Source: CAZUZD01 sp964624465 (lineage in GTDB: Bacteria; Planctomycetota; Planctomycetia; Isosphaerales; Isosphaeraceae). Taken from it: a stretch of 27,896 nt of DNA. The stretch covers positions 1 through 27,896 of the forward strand of contig CAZUZD010000039.1 in NCBI GenBank assembly GCA_964624465.1, written 5' to 3'. Below the pieces are notes generated by a model. The model searched no databases, was not told the DNA's origin, and saw only the letters and a program-made list of their open reading frames with translations. Shown here piece after piece: positions 7,466 through 15,486 of this stretch; position 1 is the first letter of the stretch, and each line of letters starts with the position of its first letter. The position numbers were made by a program, and so were the translations under genes.

Positions 7466-8584
7466 TCACGCGGACGGTTGCCGCCCGGTGGTCGCGGCGG
7501 GTTCGCCCAGGACGCGACGGATCAGGTCGTCGTACACCGCGACCCGGGCGTCCCAGGTGTGGTGATTCAGGATGAACCGCACCCCCGCGTCGCGATCCCA
7601 GCGGGCGGTGGCGGCCCGCGCCACGGCGTCGGCCAGGGCGTCCAGGTCACCGTTGGGGACGACGGTGCCCAGGCCCGAGTCGCGGACGACGTGGTCGTTG
7701 GGGAACCCGGCCTCGCTCACGGTCGGCAGGCCCGCGCGCAAGTAGTGGTAGATCTTCGAGCTCTCGTTGTTGTGCATGACGCCCCCGGCCGTCACCACCA
7801 CGCCGACCTGGGCATGGTGCAGGTAGTCCCACGACCGCTCGTAGTCGCAGGCCCCCAGGTAGGTCACGGCGCTGCGGTCGAGGTCCTGGACCTCGCCGTG
7901 ACCGAGCAGGTGCAGGCGGACGCCGGCCCGGTTCAGCCGCTGTCCGAGCGCATTGAGCTTCTGGATCAGGATCCGGTTCGCCTCGGGCTGCGAGTGCTTG
8001 AAGTACACGATCCCCGAGAAGATGCAGCGGGGCTGGCCGCGATCGGGGTACGGGTCGGGGCCGGGGGGCGGTCGCACGGCATCGACGGCGCCGGGGACCA
8101 GGAGCAGGTTGGCGCGGGGGCTGTGGCACTCGCGCCACAGCTCCATCGCGGCGGGGCTCAGCAGCGTGACATAGTGGCTGGTGCGCGCGATCGCCTCCTG
8201 GAGGCGGTACAGCCGTTCGCGGATCGGTCCGTAGAAGAAGATGCCGGGGCGGTCCTCGGGGCCGACCACCGAGCCGAGCTTGGAGAGGATGAACGGGTGA
8301 TCGTCGCCGCCGTGGCGCACCAGGGTCTCGAAGCCCAGGTGGAACTCGGTCTTGACCACGTCGTAGTCGTGCCAGCGCAGGCCCCGGAGCGGGACCTTGC
8401 GGAGGTTCGGGCCCAGCTCGCGGGGCCGTCGGCTCAGGAACCAGGGCCACTCGTTGGTCGCGATGTCGACCTGATGGCCCCGCCGCACCAGCGCCTCGGA
8501 GATCTTCCGCCAGCGGATGTTCGCCATGTCGCGCTCACGGCACCGGCGGTAGTTGCCGAGGTAGACCGTGACGATGCGGGCCAT
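7466..8584 (-). CDS. Glycosyltransferase family 4-like (GT-B fold)
   Basis: The 372-aa protein has a two-domain GT-B layout. The N-terminal domain starts MARIVTVYLGNYRRC and contains ALVRRGHQVDIATNEW, normal for the acceptor-binding half. The C-terminal half has the FSGIVYFKHSQPEAN turn at about 189-203, LHLLGHGEVQDL, and the donor-binding NNESSKIYHYLRAGLPTVSE (272-291), in which E274 and the SSKIYHYL helix replace the more common ExxG...E spacing. It should be a retaining transferase using a nucleotide sugar. The ATG at 8584 is preceded by CCCGAGACC rather than a canonical AGGAGG. Its stop overlaps a possible GTG start of the next gene. Homology to GT4/GT1 is clear; the sugar is not known. 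Confidence 0.87.
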   Translation of the reverse strand: MARIVTVYLGNYRRCRERDMANIRWRKISEALVRRGHQVDIATNEWPWFLSRRPRELGPNLRKVPLRGLRWHDYDVVKTEFHLGFETLVRHGGDDHPFILSKLGSVVGPEDRPGIFFYGPIRERLYRLQEAIARTSHYVTLLSPAAMELWRECHSPRANLLLVPGAVDAVRPPPGPDPYPDRGQPRCIFSGIVYFKHSQPEANRILIQKLNALGQRLNRAGVRLHLLGHGEVQDLDRSAVTYLGACDYERSWDYLHHAQVGVVVTAGGVMHNNESSKIYHYLRAGLPTVSEAGFPNDHVVRDSGLGTVVPNGDLDALADAVARAATARWDRDAGVRFILNHHTWDARVAVYDDLIRRVLGEPAATTGRQPSA

Positions 8585-8635
8585 GGCGAGGTCTCGGGCG
8601 GTCGGGCTCGCGGCCCCGGAATTTCCGTGTGCGGC

Positions 8636-8650
8636 GGCCGGCGGCCGGCC
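8636..8650 (-). other. Small GC hairpin after the upstream GT4 gene
   Basis: GGCCGG (8636-8641) and CCGGCC (8645-8650) can pair around a 3-base loop, 6 bases beyond the stop codon of the gene at 8657-9814. It is followed by no T-run on the minus strand. In DNA this rich in G and C such a short stem can occur by chance. Confidence 0.25.
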
Positions 8651-8656
8651 CGTCCG

Positions 8657-9814
8657 TCAGGGTCGGGCGGCACCGGGAAGGATTCGAAGATCATACAGAT
8701 CAAGGTAGTTCTCAACCATTCGGTCGATCGAAAACGTCGCCTCGACTCGATGGCGGCCGAGCTGGCCCGCACGGTCCGCGGCCGAGGGGTCGGCGTCGAG
8801 CGCCATCAGGCGATCGATCAGGGCCTCGGGCTGGTCGGGCGGGAACAGCCAGCCCTCGACCCCGTCGGTGATCAGCTCGGGCAGCCCGCCGACGCGGGAT
8901 GCCACGACCGGCCGTGCCCGCGCCATGGCCTCCAGCGCCACCATGGGCAGGCCCTCGCTGGCGGAGGTCAGCACCAGCGCGCGGCCGCGAGCCAGCTCCG
9001 CCAGGGCCTGGTCGTGCGGCAGGCCGCCCAGGAACTCCACCCGATCGCCGATCCCCAGCTCCTGGACCAGGCGCTCCAGGGCGGCCGCCTCGGGGCCGCT
9101 CCCCACGATCCGGAGCCGGGTGCGGATGCCGCGCCGCACGCAGGCGGCGTAGGCGCGCAGCAGGAACGGCAGGCGCTTCACGGCGACCAGTCGGCCGCAG
9201 AAGACGAAGGCGTCCGACTCCGACGGGGCCGGGAGCGGCGTCTGGGCCGCAGGCTCCACGCCATTGGGCAGGCACCGGACGGGTCGACCGTACAGCCGTT
9301 CCACGCGCCGGCACAGATCCTCCGAGACGGCCGTCACGGCCCCGGCGCGCCGGACCGCGAAGCCGATCCGCCAGCGGGCCAGCCGGTTGCGCTCGGCCAG
9401 GGCCACGTCACCGCCCGAGAAGGTCAGGACCAGGCGGTACCCGCACCGGCGCTGGAGCCAGACCAGCGGGACGGCGTCGAAGTTCACATACCGCAGGTTG
9501 ACCACGGCCGGCGTGTGCCGGCGCAGGAACCCGATCAGCCGGCGGATCGATCCCAGGTAGATCCAGGGGGTCGCCAGTCGGCTGCGCCCCGGCGCGCCGG
9601 GACCGAACGGGTACGGGAAGCGGTCGGCGTGGACCACCACGGCGGGGTGCAGCGGCGAGCGGAGCGGGGGCGTGGCGGTCGCCGCCTCGGGTCGGTTGGC
9701 AACCACGCCCACGCTCAGGCCATGGCGGGCGAGTTCGTTCAGCAGCAGATGAACGTGGGTCTCCGCCCCGCCCCGGGCCTGGAGGTAACTGGTGTTCCAC
9801 AGCAGGATGTCCAA
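8657..9814 (-). CDS. Glycosyltransferase family 4, TTG start
   Basis: The 385-aa protein is a typical GT4. It starts MDILLWNTSYLQARGGAETH, with the GGAE loop that binds donor phosphates (15-18). The second domain has VFCGRLVAVKRL with R208 and K213, LRIVGSGPEAAAL, FLGGLPHDQALAEL, and the E-x7-E pair E287/E295 in SEGLPMVALEAMA. This predicts a retaining sugar transfer to a membrane-linked or soluble acceptor. The start must be TTG at 9814: an in-frame TGA lies only three codons upstream, and no ATG or GTG exists before the conserved N-terminal strand. A 42-base gap follows the GT8-like gene. A rare TTG start together with no clear Shine-Dalgarno suggests low translation or coupling to the upstream gene. 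Confidence 0.9.
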   Translation of the reverse strand: MDILLWNTSYLQARGGAETHVHLLLNELARHGLSVGVVANRPEAATATPPLRSPLHPAVVVHADRFPYPFGPGAPGRSRLATPWIYLGSIRRLIGFLRRHTPAVVNLRYVNFDAVPLVWLQRRCGYRLVLTFSGGDVALAERNRLARWRIGFAVRRAGAVTAVSEDLCRRVERLYGRPVRCLPNGVEPAAQTPLPAPSESDAFVFCGRLVAVKRLPFLLRAYAACVRRGIRTRLRIVGSGPEAAALERLVQELGIGDRVEFLGGLPHDQALAELARGRALVLTSASEGLPMVALEAMARARPVVASRVGGLPELITDGVEGWLFPPDQPEALIDRLMALDADPSAADRAGQLGRHRVEATFSIDRMVENYLDLYDLRILPGAARP

Positions 9815-9856
9815 GGGGGCTCACGCTCCGGACGTTGGGTCAAGCGGAGGGGATGG

Positions 9857-10762
9857 CTAATCCTGCGAGGCGTCGCGGAGGCGGTGGCGGGCGCCGGCCT
9901 GGGCCAGGGCCTCGCGGAGCCGGCGGGTCCAATCGCCGGCCCGGCTCCATTCCCGACGCGGCAGGAGGGTGCCTGCGGCCGTCAGGGCGTCGAGGGCTGC
10001 GGCGGTGGCGGAGTCGTCGTCGAGGTGGGCCAGCGCCGACTCGTACCGGGCGTGCATCGGGCCGGCCAGCGACGCCAGGAACGAGAGTACCCGCGCGTCG
10101 GGCGGCAGGGTTCGCTCGGCGCGGCCGATCAGGAAGTTGTACGTCTCGGGGAAGATCTCGAGCTCGGGGGCCTGCTCCTGGATCGCGCGGTTCAGGCCGG
10201 GCTGGTCCATCACCAGGCCAATCGCGACCGTCCGTCGCCAGTGCGCGTGCCAGGCGCGGAACAGGCGGTGGGTCGCGTCGGAATCGGCGACGCTGAAGAT
10301 CCCGCCGTTGTAGTAGGGGTTCGAGGGCAGCCACCCCAGCCGCCGGTAGTGCGGCGCCAGCCAGGCGGGGAACTGGCCGATCGCCTCGGGGAAGAAGGCA
10401 TCGAGGGTGATCCCCAGGGGCTTCGAGCTGGCGAACAGGTCGTCGAGCGGGCCGGCGACCACCGTGTCGGCGTCGAGGTAGAGGAACCGGCCGGCGAGTC
10501 GGCCGCGGAGGGTGATCTTCAGGTGCCGGCTCCGATGCGTCGGACCGCCGGTGGCGTCGCCGCACTCCACGAGCCGATCGACCTCGCGGCCGAGCGGGTG
10601 GTCGGCGGCGCGGAGCGCACGGGCCAGCGGCGCGTCGCACAGGCAGTGGACGGTGGCCCCGGGGTGGATCCGTCGCAGCGAGCGCACGGACAGCCGCACC
10701 CCCCGCACGTAACGGCTGGCCGCATCGAGAGAATCGCCGGTGAGGACGTACGCAACCTGCAT
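9857..10762 (-). CDS. GT8-like glycosyltransferase
   Basis: The 301-aa product begins MQVAYVLTGDSLDAASRYV and has the motifs of the GT8/nucleotide-diphospho-sugar group: SVRSLRRIHPGATVHCLCD, then LYLDADTVV with the metal-binding DAD at 97-99, NPYYNGGIFSV (a GT8-like loop) and MDQPGLNRAIQE. It lacks the HFNGxxKPW-type C-terminal signature that I would expect in a full LgtC-like enzyme, so it may be a divergent or related family. It should be a retaining GT-A enzyme acting in the cytoplasm. It lies 48 bases downstream of the ABC exporter gene and 42 bases ahead of a GT4 gene. The ATG at 10762 has CCCGAGAC 13 bases upstream instead of a canonical ribosome site. Confidence 0.78.
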   Translation of the reverse strand: MQVAYVLTGDSLDAASRYVRGVRLSVRSLRRIHPGATVHCLCDAPLARALRAADHPLGREVDRLVECGDATGGPTHRSRHLKITLRGRLAGRFLYLDADTVVAGPLDDLFASSKPLGITLDAFFPEAIGQFPAWLAPHYRRLGWLPSNPYYNGGIFSVADSDATHRLFRAWHAHWRRTVAIGLVMDQPGLNRAIQEQAPELEIFPETYNFLIGRAERTLPPDARVLSFLASLAGPMHARYESALAHLDDDSATAAALDALTAAGTLLPRREWSRAGDWTRRLREALAQAGARHRLRDASQD

Positions 10763-10810
10763 CGGCCGGGGGGTCGTCTCGGGTCGGGCAGGACCGGTAG
10801 CGGCCCCGGA

Positions 10811-12709
10811 CTAGCCTTCCACGCGCTGGAGGCGGACCATCTCGCGATACCGACCGCCCTGGTCGATCAAGGTCTCGTGATCGCCCGACTCGACGATCCG
10901 GCCGTGGTCGAGCACCAGGATGCGGTCGGCGTGCCGGATCGTGCTCAGGCGGTGCGCGATCACGATCGCCGTGCGGCGCTCGAAGACCTGCTGGAGGCTG
11001 TCCTGGATCAGCCGCTCCGACTCGCTGTCGAGGTTGCTGGTCGCCTCGTCCATGATCAGGATGGGCGCGTCGGCCAGCAGGGCGCGGGCGATCGCCAGCC
11101 GCTGCCGCTGGCCGCCGCTGAGCCGGACCCCGCGCTCGCCGACGAGGGTCTCGTACCCCTGCGGCAGGGCCTCGATGAACTCGGCGGCGTGCGCCCGGCG
11201 GGCGGCCTGCTCGACCTCGCTGCGGTCGGCGTCGGCACGGGCGTAGGCGATGTTCTCGGCGATCGTGCCGTCGAAGAGGAACACGTCCTGCTCCACGATC
11301 GCCAGGTGCCGGCGGTACGAGTCGACGTTGATCGCGTGCAGGTCGCGGCCGTCGAGCCGGATGACGCCCGTGGTGGGGTCGTAGAACCGGGCGATCAGGT
11401 TGCAGAGCGTCGTCTTGCCCGAGCCGCTCGGGCCCACCAGCGCGATCGTCTGGCCCGCCTCGATCTCCAGGTCGATCTCGTGCAGCACCCGGTGGTCGGA
11501 GCCCGGGTAGTGGAACGACACGCCCTCGAGCGTGATCCGGCCCGCGACCTCGGATCGCTGCAGCGACCGGCCGCCGGTCGTGAGCGCCCGCTCGCTGGGC
11601 TCGTCGAGCAGGTCGAGAATCCGCTCGAAGCCGGTCAGCGAGTTCTGCACCTGGGTCATCGTGTTGGCGATGACGGTGATCGGCTCCAGGAGCATGGTCA
11701 GGTAGACCAGGAACATCATCAGGTCGCCGGGCGTGAGCTTGCCGTCGATGACCCGGAAGCCGCCGTAGAGCATCAGCAGGCCGGAGGCCAGCGGCAGCAC
11801 CAGCTCCCAGAGCATCTCGACCCCGCGCATCCAGCGCCAGGCCTGCAGCTCGAGCCGGACGACCAGGTGGTTGCCGCGGACGAAGCGGCGGCCCTCGCTG
11901 CGGGTCCGGCCGAACGACCGCACCACCCGCATGCCGCCGAAGACCTCGGTGGTCTTGGCGTCGACGTCGAGCCGCTGCGCCCGCACGCGGCGGAAGATCG
12001 GGCGGATCCGCCCGCTCCAGAGCCGCGACGAGACGACCACCGCCGGCAGCAGCACGACCGAGCTGAGCAGCAGCCGCCAGTCAACGATCAGGAGCGCCAC
12101 CAGGCCGCCGCAGAGCTGGATCAGGGCCCGGCAGGGGTTGTAGAACATGTTGAAGATCAGGTCGCCGATGCCGGTGACGTCGTCCCGGAGCATGCTGGCG
12201 AAGCCGCCCGACTTCAGGTCGTAGACGCGGTGCAGCGGCAGCCGCGAGGCGTGCTCGAACGCGCGCCGGCCCACCGTGAGCTGGAGCCGCTTGTTGACCG
12301 TCGTCGCCAGCCAGCGGGCCCAGAGCCCCACCCCCATGCCGACCAGCGCCACCACGATCACGAACCCGAACAGGACGACCAGCCGGGTCTTCGGGCTCGC
12401 CGGCCAGGGCAGGGCGCTCAGCACCGGCATCGAGACCGGGCGGTTCAGCAGAATGTCGTCGATGGCGACCTTCGTCGCTAGCGGCGGCAGCAGCTTCAGC
12501 GAGATCACGAACGCCATCAGCCCCAGCGACACCGCCAGCCGCAGCCGGCTGCCCGCCATGAGCCGGAACAGCTCGACATAGAGCACCCGTAGCGATCGTT
12601 GCCGCGGGGTGGCGCGGGAGCCCGGACTGGCCGGGTCAGCCGGCGTCCCGGGCGGCTTCGCCCCGTACCCGTACCGGATCCGGCTGCTGGGGTGCCTCGC
12701 GTTTCGCAA
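10811..12709 (-). CDS. ABC exporter, fused membrane and ATPase domains (MsbA/PglK type)
   Basis: The 632-aa half-transporter works as a homodimer in the inner membrane. The N-terminal part (about 50-350) has six likely membrane helices, for example 55-75, 108-130, 196-228 and 300-350. The ATPase domain shows Walker A GPSGSGKT (426-433), Q474 of the Q-loop, the signature LSGGQ (530-534), Walker B ILIMDE (550-555) and H586. All catalytic residues are present. MsbA and PglK flip lipid-linked sugars or lipid A, and the surrounding glycosyltransferase genes make a glycan-lipid the likely cargo. A multidrug exporter remains possible. The start is TTG at 12709, with GGGAG six bases before it and an in-frame TGA just upstream. 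The first 40 residues are polar and atypical, so a later start near 12589 is an alternative. Confidence 0.9.
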   Translation of the reverse strand: MRNARHPSSRIRYGYGAKPPGTPADPASPGSRATPRQRSLRVLYVELFRLMAGSRLRLAVSLGLMAFVISLKLLPPLATKVAIDDILLNRPVSMPVLSALPWPASPKTRLVVLFGFVIVVALVGMGVGLWARWLATTVNKRLQLTVGRRAFEHASRLPLHRVYDLKSGGFASMLRDDVTGIGDLIFNMFYNPCRALIQLCGGLVALLIVDWRLLLSSVVLLPAVVVSSRLWSGRIRPIFRRVRAQRLDVDAKTTEVFGGMRVVRSFGRTRSEGRRFVRGNHLVVRLELQAWRWMRGVEMLWELVLPLASGLLMLYGGFRVIDGKLTPGDLMMFLVYLTMLLEPITVIANTMTQVQNSLTGFERILDLLDEPSERALTTGGRSLQRSEVAGRITLEGVSFHYPGSDHRVLHEIDLEIEAGQTIALVGPSGSGKTTLCNLIARFYDPTTGVIRLDGRDLHAINVDSYRRHLAIVEQDVFLFDGTIAENIAYARADADRSEVEQAARRAHAAEFIEALPQGYETLVGERGVRLSGGQRQRLAIARALLADAPILIMDEATSNLDSESERLIQDSLQQVFERRTAIVIAHRLSTIRHADRILVLDHGRIVESGDHETLIDQGGRYREMVRLQRVEG

Positions 12710-12940
12710 CCAGGACTCCCGTTGTCAAGGCTCGATCGCGACCCGTGCCGCCGCGACCACGTGGGGATTCCTGTTGTACCGCATCGGCGGCCCCGAGGCC
12801 AATCGCCCCGCCCACGCCGCTGGCCGGTCTCCGGGCCGGAGCGGACCGGCCGGCACGACCAGATGCCGCTGGCCAGAGCCCTGGCACCCCCCGGCGCCGC
12901 GGGGCCGGCAACGGGGTCCGCGCCCCGGCTCGTCGACCGC
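12710..12940. other. Gap between GT2 and ABC exporter genes
   Basis: This 231-base gap is the largest inside the glycan run. On the minus strand it holds a weak promoter candidate (12773-12802), a 19-codon reading frame (12725-12784, no ribosome site) in the same frame as the exporter and ended by TGA, and several short GC-rich inverted repeats near 12880-12905. No real gene is supported. Confidence 0.5.
12773..12802 (-). promoter_or_regulatory. Possible promoter for the ABC exporter gene
   Basis: On the minus strand TTGGCC (12797-12802) and TACAAC (12773-12778) are 18 bases apart and resemble a sigma-70 -35/-10 pair (about four of six matches each). Transcription would begin about 57 bases before the TTG start. 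Weak, because both hexamers are imperfect. Confidence 0.3.
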
Positions 12941-13966
12941 TCAGGCGGCCGGTCGCTGCTCCACGACGGCCGGCACCGGCAGCAGGTTCCGCTGCACGAT
13001 CGCCGGGCCCACGATCGCGGCGAAGATGGCGCTGGAGTACATCAGGTAGAGCACGTGCAGGAAGAACGCCCCGACGCAGAACAGCGGCCCACCCGTCCGG
13101 AGGAACAGCCGGAAGGTTCCCAGGTGGCAGACGACCACTCCGGTGGCCGAGATCAGGGAGCCCAGGCCGGCCACCGGGTGGCCCAGGGCGATCATCAGGG
13201 CGGCCAGGAGCACGAACAGCCAGGCGGCGGCGGCGGCGATCCGGCTCTCCCAGCCCAGGTTCAGGTCGTCGGGCACCGACTCGCTGGTGGCGATCAGCCG
13301 CGACCACGGAATGGCGCGATTGCACACGTCGGTGCGCACCATGCCCCAGAGCGACCAGCGCTTCAGGTGCGTGCTCAGGATCTCGGGGCAGAGCCGGACC
13401 CGGTAGCCGTCGGCGACCAGCCGGTGGCCGAACTCGATGTCCTCGATCGAGGCCCCCTGGTACGACTCGGCGAACCCGCCGACCGCTTCGAACGCCTCGC
13501 GACGCACGGCGCCACAGCCGGCCCAGAAGGTGGTGGCCTCGGGGCGGCCCGTCTGGTGGGTGTGGTGGTGCAGCAGGTTCTTGTACCGCGAGACCACCCC
13601 CGGGTCGGTGGGCTCGTCGTCGTACGATCCGAAGAGGGCGTCCACCACGTCCGAGCTGGCAAACTGCTGCTCGACCTGGCCGACCGTGGCCGGGTGCACC
13701 ACCACGTCGGAATCGACGAACAGCAGGACGTCGGCCTCGGTCGCCGCCGCCCCACGATTCCGCGCCAGCGCCGGGCCGCAGGGGCCGTCGACCAGCCGGA
13801 TCACCCGGACACCGTGGGCCTCGGCCCGCGCCGCCGAGTCGTCCCGCGACCCGTCGTCCACCACGATCACCTCGTCCGGCCGACGGCCCGAGGCCGCCAG
13901 TGCCGTCAGGCACCGATCCAGGGTCTTGGCCCCATTGTGAACCGGGACGATGACGGCCAGCTTCAT
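12941..13966 (-). CDS. Membrane-anchored glycosyltransferase family 2
   Basis: The 341-aa protein starts with MKLAVIVPVHNGAKTLDRCL and has VIVVDDGS (33-40), the ALARNRGA loop (67-73), the metal-binding DSD at 85-87 and the acceptor-site segment ASIEDIEFGHRL (172-183). After the catalytic domain come hydrophobic stretches at about 242-262, 266-288 and 294-323, so the enzyme is anchored by two or three helices at the C-terminus. This is the layout of GT2 enzymes that start or extend lipid-linked glycans at the inner membrane. It is the first gene after the promoter at 14115-14143, with a leader of about 140 bases. The ATG at 13966 has a GGGAT ribosome site. It may supply the lipid-linked first sugar, but that is inference. 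Confidence 0.9.
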   Translation of the reverse strand: MKLAVIVPVHNGAKTLDRCLTALAASGRRPDEVIVVDDGSRDDSAARAEAHGVRVIRLVDGPCGPALARNRGAAATEADVLLFVDSDVVVHPATVGQVEQQFASSDVVDALFGSYDDEPTDPGVVSRYKNLLHHHTHQTGRPEATTFWAGCGAVRREAFEAVGGFAESYQGASIEDIEFGHRLVADGYRVRLCPEILSTHLKRWSLWGMVRTDVCNRAIPWSRLIATSESVPDDLNLGWESRIAAAAAWLFVLLAALMIALGHPVAGLGSLISATGVVVCHLGTFRLFLRTGGPLFCVGAFFLHVLYLMYSSAIFAAIVGPAIVQRNLLPVPAVVEQRPAA

Positions 13967-14062
13967 AGCAACATCCCGGGATCGGTACAGGAGCTAGCCT
14001 GGTTGCCCGCTCACACCGTCGTGAGTCTGGCGCCCGGAAGGCACACCGTTCGCTCGGCCCAC

Positions 14063-14074
14063 ACCCCGCGGGGT
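14063..14074. repeat. Perfect 12-base palindrome in the glycan-run leader
   Basis: ACCCCGCGGGGT reads the same on both strands. It lies in the predicted untranslated leader of the minus-strand glycan transcript, about 97 bases before the GT2 start. It could bind a dimeric regulator, but its GC-rich composition raises the chance of coincidence. Confidence 0.3.
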
Positions 14075-14096
14075 GGATTGGCGAAAGCGAACAAAT

Positions 14097-14108
14097 TATT
14101 CCGGAATA
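14097..14108. promoter_or_regulatory. Operator-like palindrome at predicted transcription start
   Basis: TATTCCGGAATA is a perfect 12-base palindrome in the AT-rich island. The promoter at 14115-14143 would start transcription near 14108, so the palindrome would cover about +1 to +12, a common site for repressor binding. The regulator is unknown and none is encoded in the window. Confidence 0.4.
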
Positions 14109-14114
14109 CTTACG

Positions 14115-14143
14115 ATCATAGCTGCGCTAATCGTGACACGCAA
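14115..14143 (-). promoter_or_regulatory. Sigma-70-like promoter for the glycan gene run
   Basis: On the minus strand TTGCGT (14138-14143) and TATGAT (14115-14120) are separated by exactly 17 bases. TATGAT matches five of six consensus bases and TTGCGT has the key TTG. It points toward the GT2/ABC/GT run that begins at 13966 and is the best promoter seen in the window. Confidence 0.5.
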
Positions 14144-14277
14144 GGCCCCAGGAGTGGACGGCGGGCGATCATCCCTAAGCGGAGCGCCACCCGGGGGCGT
14201 TCCGGCCGGGTCCCGGCGTGCGTGAGGTAGGCTGGGGGGTGTGGGGATGGTCGTGGCCCGGGTCGGGAGGCGTGGAG

Positions 14278-15471
14278 ATGGCGACACGAGCGTTCGACGG
14301 CCTGGTGGTCGGGGCCGGTGTGGTGGGCACGGCGGCCGCCTACCACCTGGCCAGGCGGGGGGCCCGGGTGGCGCTGGTGGAGCGGGCGGCGATCGGCCAC
14401 GCCGGCGGCAGCTCGCACGGGGCCTCGCGGATCATCCGCCACTCGTACGCCGACCTGGACTCGGCCCGGATGATGGCCGCCGCCTTCGAGGCCTGGCGCG
14501 CCCTGGAGGTGGACGCCGGCGAGGCGGTGTACTTCCGCACCGGCGGGGTGAGCCTCTGCCGGCCGCTCCTCGACTACGCCCGCCAGGTGGCCGGTTCGCT
14601 CGCGGCCCTGGGCATCGGCCACCGTCGGCTCTCCGGCCGCGACCTGCGGCGGATCGCGCCGGCCTTCAGCGTGCCCGACGACGAGGACGTCGTCTTCGAG
14701 CCCGAGATCGGCATCCTGGCCGCCGACCGGATCGTCCGGCTCCAGGCCGAGCTGGCTCGCCGACACGGGGGGGACCGGGTCCTGATCCTGGAGGAGACCG
14801 GGGTCGATCGGCTCGACCTGGACGGCGATCGGCCGGCGGTGATCGCGGGCGGCCGGCGGCTGGAGGCGGACCGGCTGATCGTCGCCGCCGGCGCCTGGAC
14901 GGCGCGGCTGCTGCCCGACCTGGCGGTGCCCTTGACGGTCACCCGCCAGTTCGTCGCCTACCTGCGGCCCGAGCCGGCCGCGCTCTACACCATCGGCCGA
15001 CTGCCGGTGTTCATCCGCAAGCTCGAGCCCGAACACGAGGCGTTCTACGGCCTGCCCGACTTCGCCGGCTGCGGGCCCAAGGTGGCGCTGCACCATGCCG
15101 GGCCCGTGGTCGACCCCGACCGCGTCGACCGGACGGTGAGCCCCGCCGACGAGGCGCGGCTGCGGCGCTGCCTGGCCGAGACGCTCCCCGACCTGGCCGG
15201 CGCCCCGGCCGCCCGATTCGAGACCTGCCTGTACACCAGCACGGCCGACGAGCGGTTCGTCGTCGGCCCGCTGCCCGGCCGCCCCGAGGTGCTGGTCGCC
15301 AGCGCCTGCAGCGGCCACGGGTTCAAGTTCGGCAACCTCGTCGGCCGGGTGCTGGCCGACCTGGCCCTCGACGGCGGCACCGACCTGGCCACCGACGGCT
15401 GGCTCGTCCCCCCCGGCGGACCCCTCGGGGCCGACGCTGCGAGCGAATCCACCACGCCCCACGGCCGTTGA
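14278..15471 (+). CDS. FAD amine oxidase, monomeric sarcosine / N-methyltryptophan oxidase type
   Basis: The 397-aa flavoenzyme should oxidise an N-methyl or secondary amino acid with oxygen, giving hydrogen peroxide and an aldehyde. The N-terminus has the FAD-binding GAGVVG (12-17) and E35. GSSHGASRIIRHSY (44-57) is the hallmark of monomeric sarcosine oxidases, with R51 and R54 at the substrate-site positions. GCGPK gives K268, the oxygen-activating Lys, and ETCLYT gives C317, the Cys that binds FAD covalently, at almost the numbering of the Bacillus enzyme (265 and 315). SGHGFKFG lies near the C-terminus. All key residues are therefore present. The start ATG has GGAGG seven bases upstream. 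The gene converges on the sulfatase gene, 15 bases apart. The substrate (sarcosine, N-methyltryptophan, pipecolate or another amine) is not resolved. Confidence 0.88.
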   Translation: MATRAFDGLVVGAGVVGTAAAYHLARRGARVALVERAAIGHAGGSSHGASRIIRHSYADLDSARMMAAAFEAWRALEVDAGEAVYFRTGGVSLCRPLLDYARQVAGSLAALGIGHRRLSGRDLRRIAPAFSVPDDEDVVFEPEIGILAADRIVRLQAELARRHGGDRVLILEETGVDRLDLDGDRPAVIAGGRRLEADRLIVAAGAWTARLLPDLAVPLTVTRQFVAYLRPEPAALYTIGRLPVFIRKLEPEHEAFYGLPDFAGCGPKVALHHAGPVVDPDRVDRTVSPADEARLRRCLAETLPDLAGAPAARFETCLYTSTADERFVVGPLPGRPEVLVASACSGHGFKFGNLVGRVLADLALDGGTDLATDGWLVPPGGPLGADAASESTTPHGR

Positions 15472-15486
15472 GGCGGCGCGATCCGG

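Larger units (their letters stand above)
13967..14277. other. Divergent intergenic region, glycan run and FAD oxidase
   Basis: This 311-base region separates the leftward GT2 gene from the rightward oxidase gene. It includes an AT-rich island (about 14084-14136) in very GC-rich surroundings, a good leftward promoter (14115-14143), and two perfect 12-base palindromes (14063-14074 and 14097-14108). I found no clear rightward promoter for the oxidase gene and no RNA gene. Confidence 0.6.

Noticed and set aside
7424..12481. Plus-strand ORF of 1685 codons spanning the glycan run
   Set aside because: It runs antisense to five well-supported genes (GT4, GT4, GT8-like, ABC exporter and part of others) and has no domain. 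It results from very high third-position GC, which removes stop codons from the antisense frame.
12725..12784. A 19-codon upstream ORF before the ABC exporter, in the same frame
   Set aside because: It has no ribosome binding site and no recognised sequence; a leader-peptide role cannot be supported.
2990..14110. TTCCGGA(A/T) motif repeated in intergenic regions (2990, 3173, 14099)
   Set aside because: The same string occurs inside genes as ordinary codons (for example 16631 and 22868), so it is not specific to control regions.
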